The position numbers and the translations under genes are program-made. Shown here one piece after another: positions 45,649-53,660 of a DNA stretch of 64,000 nt (its first letter is position 1; the number at the start of each line of letters is the position of its first letter). Source of the stretch: Cyanobacteria bacterium TGS_CYA1 (GTDB lineage: Bacteria > Cyanobacteriota > Vampirovibrionia > Obscuribacterales > Obscuribacteraceae); contig JAHCIQ010000001.1 of assembly GCA_026129135.1 (NCBI GenBank), positions 682,001 through 746,000 on the forward strand. Reading direction: 5' to 3'. The notes beneath the pieces were generated by a model that saw nothing but the letters and a program-made list of their open reading frames with translations, made no database searches and was not told the DNA's origin.

Positions 45649-47387
45649 TGAAAAAATTGCTTCGAATATCCGTACTAGCACTGGCTCTTGCTTTCAATTT
45701 CTCTTCGGTCAAAGCTGAAACTGATGATGTATTGTTCAAAGCTTTGCAAGATGAAATGCAAAGAAATCAGCAGCGTCTCAAATTAGGTGCTCACTCACAG
45801 CCATATTTCTTGCAATACAAAGTGCTCGATTCCGAAACCTGTTATATCACCGCAAGTTGTGGTGCTGTTGCACAATCACGCACCAGTCGCTCCAGATATC
45901 TTTATAGCGATGTTCGAATCGGCGATTATAGTCTGGATTCTTCGCGTAAGCCAGGCAATCTCGATTCTCTTTTCGGCTCGAGCTCCATGGGCGTAAGTCA
46001 GAGTTTGCCAATTGAAGACGATTATTTTGCTTTGCGCCACCAGATATGGTTGGCAAGCGACAGAGCATATAAAAAAGCGATTGAGTCTTACGAAGACAAG
46101 AAAGCCAATTTGAAAGCTCACCCGGAAACAGATCGTCTGGGTGATTTCACCAAAGAGAAACCTGTCGTATTTCTCAAGCCCGCTGTCAATTTGAAGATAG
46201 ACAAGAAAAAATGGGAAGACACCTGTCGCAAATTATCCGAGGTTTTTGTTCAGTATCCTGAAATCGAATATTCGGTAGTCACCTTCACTTCGCAAGCAGG
46301 CAACGCCTGGTTAGTTAACAATGAAGGCTTTAAGCATCGTGACGGCAAATTGCAAACAATATTGTCTGTGTTTGCTCGAATCAGAGCTAAAGATGGACGT
46401 CCTTATTGCGATGCAGAATTCATGGCGTCTGAAGCAGACAAAGATTTACCCGACTATAAAAACATGGAAAAGTCGGTCAAGGATCTCGTAGCGCGTCTGA
46501 AGCGCACTGCTGAAGCGCCTTTAGCAAAAGCATACAGCGGACCTATTTTGCTTGAGCCAGAAGCTTCGGCTCCAGTTTTATATATGGCAATTGCAAACAT
46601 GACTGCAGCGGCTCATGAAAAAACAGAAGGCTCATCGTTGTTTCGCTCTATTCAACCCTCTAGACACAAAATAAATCAACGTGTGTCTTCGCGCTTGTTG
46701 ACTGTGGTCGATGATCCCGCTGCCACCACATATAAAGGCGCTCCACTTTTAGGAAATTATGAAGTGGACGACGATGGCATGCACGCTCAGAAAATCACAC
46801 TTATAGAAAAGGGTATTCTCAAAAATTTCTGTACGAGCCGAATTCCAACTCCCGACACGAGTGGAAGCAATGGACACTCGCTCAATGGCGTGGGTAGCGT
46901 AAGTGTCTTGTTCGTAAGTGCCGAGCCATCGCTTCAAGCTAAAAAACTGAAGCGCAAACTGATGGAGCTTGGCAAAGAGCAGGGCTATGACGAAGTCTAT
47001 ATGATCAAAAGAATAGTGCGCATACCTTCCTGGCTGTCCAGTTCTGATTCTGAATCGAGCACGTCATTCTTTTCTAAACTGGGTGGAGACCTCACCTTGT
47101 ATCCAACCGAAGTGTATAAAGTTTCAGTCAAGACCGGAAAAGAAGAGCTGGTTCGTGGAGGTCGCTTGAGCGTGCAAATGGCACGTGTTTTGCGCGACAT
47201 TACCTGTGCCGGCGACGACGAGCGTGCCTGCTCTTTCGTGCAGGATGCAATGTATGTGAGCAGTCTGGTTGTACCTTCAATCGTTCTTTACGATGCCGAT
47301 TTGAAAGAACCGACGAAGAGCGGCGAGAAGCCGCCCGTGCTTGAGAGTCCTTTGACCTTAAAACCGCAGAAATCAAAAGAGGAATAA
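45648..47387 (+). CDS. Exported TldE/PmbA-like partner lacking the zinc motif
   Basis: 579 residues with a signal peptide (KKLLRISVLALALAFNFSSVKA). Same overall architecture as the preceding TldD-like protein, including the YLYSDVRIGDYSLDSSR and LTVVDDPAATTYKG regions, but the HExxxH site reads AAAHEKTEGSS, so the zinc ligands are not all kept. In known pairs the TldE subunit is likewise inactive and helps form the peptidase chamber. It starts on the last base of tldD's stop codon, pointing to equal production of the two. Confidence 0.8.
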   Translation: MKKLLRISVLALALAFNFSSVKAETDDVLFKALQDEMQRNQQRLKLGAHSQPYFLQYKVLDSETCYITASCGAVAQSRTSRSRYLYSDVRIGDYSLDSSRKPGNLDSLFGSSSMGVSQSLPIEDDYFALRHQIWLASDRAYKKAIESYEDKKANLKAHPETDRLGDFTKEKPVVFLKPAVNLKIDKKKWEDTCRKLSEVFVQYPEIEYSVVTFTSQAGNAWLVNNEGFKHRDGKLQTILSVFARIRAKDGRPYCDAEFMASEADKDLPDYKNMEKSVKDLVARLKRTAEAPLAKAYSGPILLEPEASAPVLYMAIANMTAAAHEKTEGSSLFRSIQPSRHKINQRVSSRLLTVVDDPAATTYKGAPLLGNYEVDDDGMHAQKITLIEKGILKNFCTSRIPTPDTSGSNGHSLNGVGSVSVLFVSAEPSLQAKKLKRKLMELGKEQGYDEVYMIKRIVRIPSWLSSSDSESSTSFFSKLGGDLTLYPTEVYKVSVKTGKEELVRGGRLSVQMARVLRDITCAGDDERACSFVQDAMYVSSLVVPSIVLYDADLKEPTKSGEKPPVLESPLTLKPQKSKEE

Positions 47388-47399
47388 AAATCAGCATTT

Positions 47400-48089
47400 A
47401 TGCAAGAAATGATTGAATGTCCAGCCTGCAACGGAATGAACGAGCGAGCTATGCATTATTGTATGCATTGTGGCGAGGACCTGGCGGTTCATCGCGAAGA
47501 AATACATCGTCAGCCTGGTAAGACCGGCATCAATCTGATTCCCTGTCCTTCGTGCAGACGAACCGACCCATTGAGCACCCATTTTTGCGTCTTTTGCGGG
47601 GTAGACATACCTCGTATGAGTCAATCTATTTCTGTAAGTTCGATGAATTCGGTCGAATCACAACCAGTTCAAAATGCCCAAACCACTGCGACCAGGTCTG
47701 AAATTTCGACCCCCGCCTCTTTTTCGTCTGTGTCAACATCGCCTGTGAACGCCATTTCGATTGCTCTGGGGATTTTAGGCGCAATTCTTGGAGTGGCTCT
47801 TGGCATGCAGCCAGTGTTACAACCTTTGAGCTGGCCACAAGACGGAATAGTGGTTTATGTAAAGCCTGGCTTTGCCAATGTGGTGGTCGAAGACATCTCA
47901 CGCAAGCTATTAGTTTTAGGTAAATCATCTAAAGACGGCTATGTAAGTTTTCCCGATTTACCGCCGGCAGAATATATAATTCGAATAAGTGCGCCTGGTC
48001 ATAAGACCATCAGGTTGAACTCTCCAGTTCTTGAAAACCGCGCCTCGGTCCTCGGGTTCCCAAATGCAATCGAGCTTCCGCCAGCCTGA
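47400..48089 (+). CDS. Double zinc-ribbon membrane protein with PEGA-like C-terminus
   Basis: 229 residues. Two Cys-rich ribbons: CPACNGMNERAMHYCMHCG and CPSCRRTDPLSTHFCVFCG, each with two C-x2-C pairs. A Ser/Thr-rich linker leads to one membrane span (~120-142, AISIALGILGAILGVAL) and a PEGA-like beta domain (VVVEDISRKLLVLGKSSKDG ... YIIRISAPGHKTIRL). The ribbons would lie inside the cell and the beta domain outside. It starts 12 bases after the TldE-like gene and 20 bases before the kinase with similar ribbons. Confidence 0.7.
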   Translation: MQEMIECPACNGMNERAMHYCMHCGEDLAVHREEIHRQPGKTGINLIPCPSCRRTDPLSTHFCVFCGVDIPRMSQSISVSSMNSVESQPVQNAQTTATRSEISTPASFSSVSTSPVNAISIALGILGAILGVALGMQPVLQPLSWPQDGIVVYVKPGFANVVVEDISRKLLVLGKSSKDGYVSFPDLPPAEYIIRISAPGHKTIRLNSPVLENRASVLGFPNAIELPPA

Positions 48090-48109
48090 CGTGAGAGAAA
48101 AACGAACTT

Positions 48110-49426
48110 ATGACTAGTCAGCGAACACAAGTCTGTCCCACTTGCAAAAGAAACCTCCCGGCCGAGGCGACTTTTTGCGGTTTTGACGGGACTGTATTGA
48201 ATCCGGCAGCTAATAAGCTGACCCGCTCAAAAACCGGCTCTATTCGCAAATACTGTCCACAATGCCACAAATATTACCCACCATACGCGGCTTTTTGTTC
48301 TTCTGACAGAACTGCTCTTGTTTTCGAGCAAGAAGCCACTCAGATGCCTGGCGGTGGAAATGACAGTACTGCTGCCTGGAATGGCGCTCAAGAAGATGAC
48401 CGCACAGTGATGCCAAACCGTGCTCAGTCTGGTTCGATTGCAAACAATCAGCCAGCGGCGACCCGCGGTGGTCAAAATCAAAGTCAGGCAAATTCTCCTG
48501 CCATCGATTTCGACGAGGAAGGCGACGAAGTGTTAGCTTCGAGCGGCGGCTATATGACCAATTTGATTGGTAAAACAATCGACGGTAAATATTTGATCGA
48601 GTCGATGCTTGGCGAAGGCGGAATGGCTGTAGTCTACAAGTCGCATCACACCATGATGGAACGCCAGGTCGTGATTAAGGTCATGCAGGGCTGGCTGTTG
48701 TCTAACAAAAAATCGATCGAGCGTTTTCAGCGCGAATGCAAAGTTACTGCCAAACTCAATCACCCAAATATCGTCACCGTTTATGACGTAGGTGACATCA
48801 ACGGCAAAGCACCATATCTGGTGATGGAATATATTCAAGGCGAATCGCTAGCAGACAAGATTCACCGTCAGGGCGCTTTGTCTTTCGAAACCACTGCAGA
48901 CATTATTATTCAATTGTGCAGTGGCTTACAAGAAGCTCATGCTGCAGGCATCATTCACCGCGATTTGAAACCGGACAATGTCTTGCTGCAAAATAAATCT
49001 GACCGCCCAGACTGGGTGAAAATCGTTGATTTCGGTATCTCGCACCTGGTCCACGGACAGGCGCAAAGACTGACTAAAACTGGACGTATGGTTGGCACGC
49101 CTGAATACATCGCGCCCGAGCAATTGAAAGACAAACCAATGGACATGCGTACCGATTTGTACGCGCTTGGTATCATGATGTACGAAATGCTTACCGGAAC
49201 AGTTCCTTTTGGTGGCGAAAGTGCAGAAGCCATTTTGATGAAACACTTGCTTGAAATGCCGCAACCAATGAGCGTGCACAAGCCCGAATTTGCAGACGGT
49301 ACACCTTTTGACGATATCATTTTGAAGTTATTGCAGAAAGAACCTGACCACAGGTATCAGACAGCGTCGGAGCTTAAAGTGGAAGTTGAAATGCTGCAAG
49401 ACAAACTAAAAGCAAAACGCGCCTAA
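48110..49426 (+). CDS. Ser/Thr protein kinase with two N-terminal zinc ribbons
   Basis: 438 residues. Zinc ribbons at C9/C12/C23 and C49/C52/C63; a Gln/Asn-rich linker to ~145; kinase domain ~158-432 with GEGGMAVVYK, K190, HRDLKPDN 283-290, DFG 307-309 and APE 335-337. All catalytic residues are kept. No membrane span, unlike the kinase at 8504. It lies between the zinc-ribbon protein and the TPR-CHAT protein (five bases before the latter), so either could be a substrate or partner. The activating signal is unknown. Confidence 0.93.
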   Translation: MTSQRTQVCPTCKRNLPAEATFCGFDGTVLNPAANKLTRSKTGSIRKYCPQCHKYYPPYAAFCSSDRTALVFEQEATQMPGGGNDSTAAWNGAQEDDRTVMPNRAQSGSIANNQPAATRGGQNQSQANSPAIDFDEEGDEVLASSGGYMTNLIGKTIDGKYLIESMLGEGGMAVVYKSHHTMMERQVVIKVMQGWLLSNKKSIERFQRECKVTAKLNHPNIVTVYDVGDINGKAPYLVMEYIQGESLADKIHRQGALSFETTADIIIQLCSGLQEAHAAGIIHRDLKPDNVLLQNKSDRPDWVKIVDFGISHLVHGQAQRLTKTGRMVGTPEYIAPEQLKDKPMDMRTDLYALGIMMYEMLTGTVPFGGESAEAILMKHLLEMPQPMSVHKPEFADGTPFDDIILKLLQKEPDHRYQTASELKVEVEMLQDKLKAKRA

Positions 49427-49431
49427 TAACA

Positions 49432-52400
49432 ATGAATAAAACAAAATCAAAAACGCCCCGGCTCTTTTCTTTGATGGCAAGCGCTTTTATGCTTGCTTCT
49501 CAAGTTGCATACGCTTTGCCTCAGACGAAGCCAGAAGCTCAAAGAGTGGATATGGTCCAGCTTGAAAAAGATTTTCTAGCTGCCCAGGCAAAAGGCAAAG
49601 TAGATAAAGAAGCCGAGCTTGCCTACAGTATGGGCGAGGAATACTGGCAAACGGGCAATTATCAAAAGGCCGAACAATCTTTTCGTGCAGCACTTACTGC
49701 TGAAGAAAAACTAGCTCAATCTGGTGGCAAAAAACAAGAAACAAATTCAGCTTTTGTCGGACGCATACACGTAAGAATAGCTCTGGCACAAGTTCTCATT
49801 CATGAAGACAAAAAAGACGGTAAGCTCGATGAAGCAATTAAGCTCTACGAAGAAGCCATTGCGGTTTGCAAAGAACTGAAAAAACAAGAAGAAAGCGCCA
49901 AAATAATGCCGCAACTGGCGAGCATCTATATCAAATTGGGCAATCTGCCTAAAGCAATCGAAATCTACAACAATACTCGCGAGATTGCAAAATCGGTTAA
50001 AAATATCGAGTGCGAAATCGTCGCTTTAACAGGTCTTGCGACAGTATCGCGTTTGCAGAAAAACAACGAGCAGGCACTCAAATATTTGCTTGAAGCCAAA
50101 GAAAAGGCTGATGTCGAGCTTGATAGTCTCGCCTTTGGCAGAATATTGTTTGAGCTTGGCCGCACATATTCTGATATGTCTTTGCCACCAAAAGCAATTG
50201 AATTTTACACTCAAGCTGCCAAAGAATTCGAAGACGCTGGCGAGCCAGATATGCAAGGACGCGTGCTGGTCGAAATGGGACAGTCTTATCTCATCGAGCG
50301 TAATTCCAAAGAAGCAATAAACGCTTTAAGCAAAGCGCTTCCAATGCTCGAAAACGAAAAAGATCTTTCATCGACTGCAAGTTGTTTGATTGCCCTTGGT
50401 GCTGCTAAAGCTGATATTGGTCAGTTCGACGAAGCACAAGCAGATCATGCGCGCGCCCAGGAAATCGCATCCAAAGCCAATAACCAAAGACTCGAGCTTG
50501 AAGCGATTTCAGAACAAGGCTTCGACTATTTCTTGAATGGTAGTACCGAAAAAGCGTTGCAGAAATTTTTGAAAGCAAAAGTGTTGATGGAAAAAGCGGG
50601 TAATTTTTCTAAAATTCAGCAAGCGAATGTTTTGCGCGATTGTGGAATGGGCTATCGCTCTGTTGGTCAAACCGAGATGGCGACCAGGTATTATAAAGAC
50701 GCAGCAACTCTTTTTGGTTTGAGTCAAAGACCGGTGGAGCAAGCTGTGATGCTCGACAGTATGGCTGTGGCTTATCTCGATAGTGGGCGATTGGCTGAGT
50801 TCGAGAAATATCACGCCGAAGCCGAGAATGTATTCAATGGCGCCGATAGTGCAAACAGTCAAAAATCTGGCACTGCAAGCGATTCTTCAAACACTGCTTC
50901 AACTGGTGGTGCTTCGGCTGGAGTGGCACACGACAAAAAAGCTTTCAATCAAAAACGGGTAAAGGCTTCTCTTGCATACAATTATGCTCAATATTGTTTG
51001 TACAAGAGTCGTTATTCGGACGCTCTGCCAATTTATGAAGAAGCGCTTGCTGACTATAAAGAAGTGGGCGACAAATTGGGCGAATGCCATGCTCTGCGTG
51101 GTCTTGGTTTGACTTATCTGATTCTTGAACAAGCAGGCAAAGCGAAAAAATATTACGAAGAAGCCGCCACTTTAGCTGATTCAATAGGAAATATCGAAAG
51201 TCAGTGGGATTGTGCAACCGGTCTTGGAAAATCGTGTCTCAAGCTCAACGATAATCAGTCAGCGCGTGCCCATCTTGAAAAAGCAGTTGCTCTTGCCGAT
51301 AAAGAGCGTCGTCAATTTTCGCGTGATAGTTTCAAAACCAAAGCGCTCAGTTTGCGCGAAGATTGTTTTCTCGACCTGATAGATTTGTTGAATCAGGATC
51401 AAAAATTCGACCTTGCACTTGAGATTGCTGAAAAAGGTAGAGCTCGTGCGTTTCTCGACATGCTTGAAGGGAGACGCGAATCGAGTGCAGTCAATAGCCC
51501 GATAGCTCGAGTGTCGTCGACTCTTGTTGAAGACGAAACAATTCCGGGTGTTGATACTAAAAAAGCACCTACTCAAGTTGCTTATGCCCCAAATATTCAA
51601 GCCGTTGGCGGAGAAACAGGATTTCGTGCTGTAAGCGTAGTTCCTAAAACACCAACTGTTCTTGAAGCATCAGCCGTGTCGTCAGTGAATGCTCGTGCTC
51701 CCAATATTGCCGAAATCAAAAAGCTGGTGAACAAAAATGGCTCGTGCGTAGTCGAATATGTTTTGATGCCGAAGAAATTGCTTATCTGGGTGATATCGCC
51801 AGATGGCGAAAAAATTGTCGCACGCTCTAAGAATATCGAAGTTGGTCAATTGAAAGAATTGATTCGTCAGAATCATCTGGCGATTACGACAAGTCCCAAA
51901 GACACGCAAGATATGCACCGTTTGAATGAGTTGCGCGAATCGACTCTCAAGAAACTCTATTCAATTTTGATTGAGCCTGTTGCCGATTTATTGCCTGCAA
52001 ACTCAGAGCAAGAATTGACTATTGTTCCATATGGTCCTTTGTTCATGGTTCCGTTTGCGGCTCTGCAAGCTTCTGATGGCAAGTTTCTGATTGAGAAATA
52101 TACTCTCAATTTCTTACCTGCTATTGCTGTTTTGCGTGCTACTCAAGAGATTGCAAGCGAAGTTGCATCAGCTCCAGACTCATTGTTGGCCTTTGGAAAC
52201 CCAATTACCGAGCAGAATAAGTTCCTTGGAAAATTGCCGTATGCCGAGAAAGAAGTGAAGAAGGTAGCGACCTATTTTGATCCTGCCTCTACTAAAATGG
52301 AAGTAGGAGATGCAGCTACCAAAGCTAAGTTCAGAGAATTCGCTACTAAATATTCATATATCCATTTAGCTACGCATGGTCTGGTAGATGAGTTGCATCC

Positions 52401-52836
52401 GATGGATTCATCTGTGGTTCTTGCACCATCTGGTGGTGACGATGGGCTATTGTCTGTCAAAGATATTCTTGAATTGCCTTCGCTAAAATCAAAACTGATT
52501 GTCCTTTCTGCCTGTCAAACTGGACGCGGTCAAATCACCGGAGATGGTGTCATTGGATTGTCTCGTGCCTTCATTATTGCAGGTACGCCATCTATTCTCG
52601 TAAGTCAGTGGAACGTGGATGATGTGATGACTGAATATCAGATGGGTCTTTTGTACAGTGAGATGATTAAGCAATCTGATAAGAACAAAGCGCGGTCCTT
52701 ACGTAACGCTCAATTGAAGACCATTCAGTTTATGGAGAAGGGTCTGACTTCTCGTGATGCTGATGAATCTGCTAAGAAATTGCGTGCGAATCCGAGATAT
52801 TGGGCTGCGTTTCAACTCATTGGTGAATACAAATAG
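49432..52836 (+). CDS. Exported TPR-CHAT caspase-like protease
   Basis: 1134 residues. A signal peptide (KSKTPRLFSLMASAFMLASQVAYA) is followed by about a dozen TPR units between ~60 and 640, e.g. SMGEEYWQTGNYQKAEQSFRA and LGLTYLILEQAGKAKKYYEEA. A linker precedes the C-terminal CHAT domain (~780-1130). The caspase-type dyad is H982 (HLATHG) and C1028 (SACQTG), followed by GTPSILVSQWNVDD, all intact. CHAT proteins are cysteine proteases that cut after activation by a partner. Known bacterial TPR-CHAT systems act in the cytoplasm; export of this one is notable. Last gene of the run starting at 43840. Confidence 0.93.
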   Translation: MNKTKSKTPRLFSLMASAFMLASQVAYALPQTKPEAQRVDMVQLEKDFLAAQAKGKVDKEAELAYSMGEEYWQTGNYQKAEQSFRAALTAEEKLAQSGGKKQETNSAFVGRIHVRIALAQVLIHEDKKDGKLDEAIKLYEEAIAVCKELKKQEESAKIMPQLASIYIKLGNLPKAIEIYNNTREIAKSVKNIECEIVALTGLATVSRLQKNNEQALKYLLEAKEKADVELDSLAFGRILFELGRTYSDMSLPPKAIEFYTQAAKEFEDAGEPDMQGRVLVEMGQSYLIERNSKEAINALSKALPMLENEKDLSSTASCLIALGAAKADIGQFDEAQADHARAQEIASKANNQRLELEAISEQGFDYFLNGSTEKALQKFLKAKVLMEKAGNFSKIQQANVLRDCGMGYRSVGQTEMATRYYKDAATLFGLSQRPVEQAVMLDSMAVAYLDSGRLAEFEKYHAEAENVFNGADSANSQKSGTASDSSNTASTGGASAGVAHDKKAFNQKRVKASLAYNYAQYCLYKSRYSDALPIYEEALADYKEVGDKLGECHALRGLGLTYLILEQAGKAKKYYEEAATLADSIGNIESQWDCATGLGKSCLKLNDNQSARAHLEKAVALADKERRQFSRDSFKTKALSLREDCFLDLIDLLNQDQKFDLALEIAEKGRARAFLDMLEGRRESSAVNSPIARVSSTLVEDETIPGVDTKKAPTQVAYAPNIQAVGGETGFRAVSVVPKTPTVLEASAVSSVNARAPNIAEIKKLVNKNGSCVVEYVLMPKKLLIWVISPDGEKIVARSKNIEVGQLKELIRQNHLAITTSPKDTQDMHRLNELRESTLKKLYSILIEPVADLLPANSEQELTIVPYGPLFMVPFAALQASDGKFLIEKYTLNFLPAIAVLRATQEIASEVASAPDSLLAFGNPITEQNKFLGKLPYAEKEVKKVATYFDPASTKMEVGDAATKAKFREFATKYSYIHLATHGLVDELHPMDSSVVLAPSGGDDGLLSVKDILELPSLKSKLIVLSACQTGRGQITGDGVIGLSRAFIIAGTPSILVSQWNVDDVMTEYQMGLLYSEMIKQSDKNKARSLRNAQLKTIQFMEKGLTSRDADESAKKLRANPRYWAAFQLIGEYK

Positions 52837-52889
52837 TAATCTGCATATTTGCGCGAAATCGTGTAAACTGGCAAGTGGAGCCGTTTTTG

Positions 52890-52918
52890 TTGGATTGCGT
52901 GGGGTCCTTTTGTATTAA
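52890..52918 (+). promoter_or_regulatory. Possible promoter of the AbiEi-like gene
   Basis: TTGGAT at 52890-52895, 17-base spacer, TATTAA at 52913-52918. The predicted start, ~52925, lies at the left edge of the inverted repeat. Confidence 0.4.
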
Positions 52919-52927
52919 AGTTGGTAA

Positions 52928-52954
52928 CTGAGAAAAACTTACTGATTTTCTCAG
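52928..52954 (+). promoter_or_regulatory. 9-bp inverted repeat overlapping the ribosome-binding site
   Basis: CTGAGAAAA (52928-52936) and TTTTCTCAG (52946-52954) are perfect inverted copies with a 9-base loop. The right arm runs into AGGAGG at 52953-52958. It could be an operator for the protein or an mRNA hairpin affecting translation. Confidence 0.55.
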
Positions 52955-52965
52955 GAGGTAACTTT

Positions 52966-53658
52966 ATGAAAAAAGGGATCATGCAACACGGCGTCACAAA
53001 GATGATTCGCCGTCATTTACGCACATTAGAGATTGACGAACCATTCACGACAAGAGACCTGCTCAACTACGGAAATAGAAGTGCAATAGACGATTGCATT
53101 TATAGATTGATTCAAGAAGGCACGCTTCATCGCATAACCAGAGGCGTCTTTGTAAAACGAAGAGACAATGGAAGTCACCCTGTTTTCACCCAGAGAGAAG
53201 TGGCTGAAATCAAGGCAGGATCTTTTGGAAGAAAATTGCAAACGCATCCATTTAAAAAAGCCAAAGAGATTGCAATAAGATTAGGATTGATAAGACCTGG
53301 TCAAAAGTGGATAGGAGAGTGTGAAAAACTTGAGACCACATATGAAATAAGCGGACCATCAAGTTCTTTCATGTATCTAGGAAAGAGAATCTATTTTAAA
53401 AAGACAACCAGGCGCAAGATTCAACTTGGTGATTCTAGAGCTGGATTGGTAATGAGAGCAATCTGGTACAACGGCTTCTGGAACAGATTTGCAGTGTGGG
53501 GATTCGATGCACAAAGAAAAGCGTATCAAGGATTATATGGCAGGGACAGAGACGAGATTCATCAATCGTCCAGGCTCATGCCAGCGTGGCTAAGCGACAT
53601 TTTGAATCTGGACAATAACGACAACTTTATTCAAGGAAGACCGATACTTGTCGCTTGA
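52966..53658 (+). CDS. Orphan AbiEi-like (DUF6088-type) winged-helix protein
   Basis: 230 residues from ATG 52966, with AGGAGG eight bases upstream. The N-terminal ~65 residues resemble the AbiEi antitoxin winged helix (FTTRDLLNYGNRSAIDDCI, then YRLIQEGTLHRITRGVFV). The C-terminal part matches the same family (LGKRIYFKKTTRRKIQLGD). It uses many AGA/AGG arginine codons, more than neighbours seem to, which hints at transfer. AbiEi normally represses its own operon by binding inverted repeats beside it and neutralises a nucleotidyltransferase toxin (AbiEii), but no such toxin is next to it. It may be a repurposed regulator or a remnant. Confidence 0.68.
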   Translation: MKKGIMQHGVTKMIRRHLRTLEIDEPFTTRDLLNYGNRSAIDDCIYRLIQEGTLHRITRGVFVKRRDNGSHPVFTQREVAEIKAGSFGRKLQTHPFKKAKEIAIRLGLIRPGQKWIGECEKLETTYEISGPSSSFMYLGKRIYFKKTTRRKIQLGDSRAGLVMRAIWYNGFWNRFAVWGFDAQRKAYQGLYGRDRDEIHQSSRLMPAWLSDILNLDNNDNFIQGRPILVA

Positions 53659-53660
53659 TT

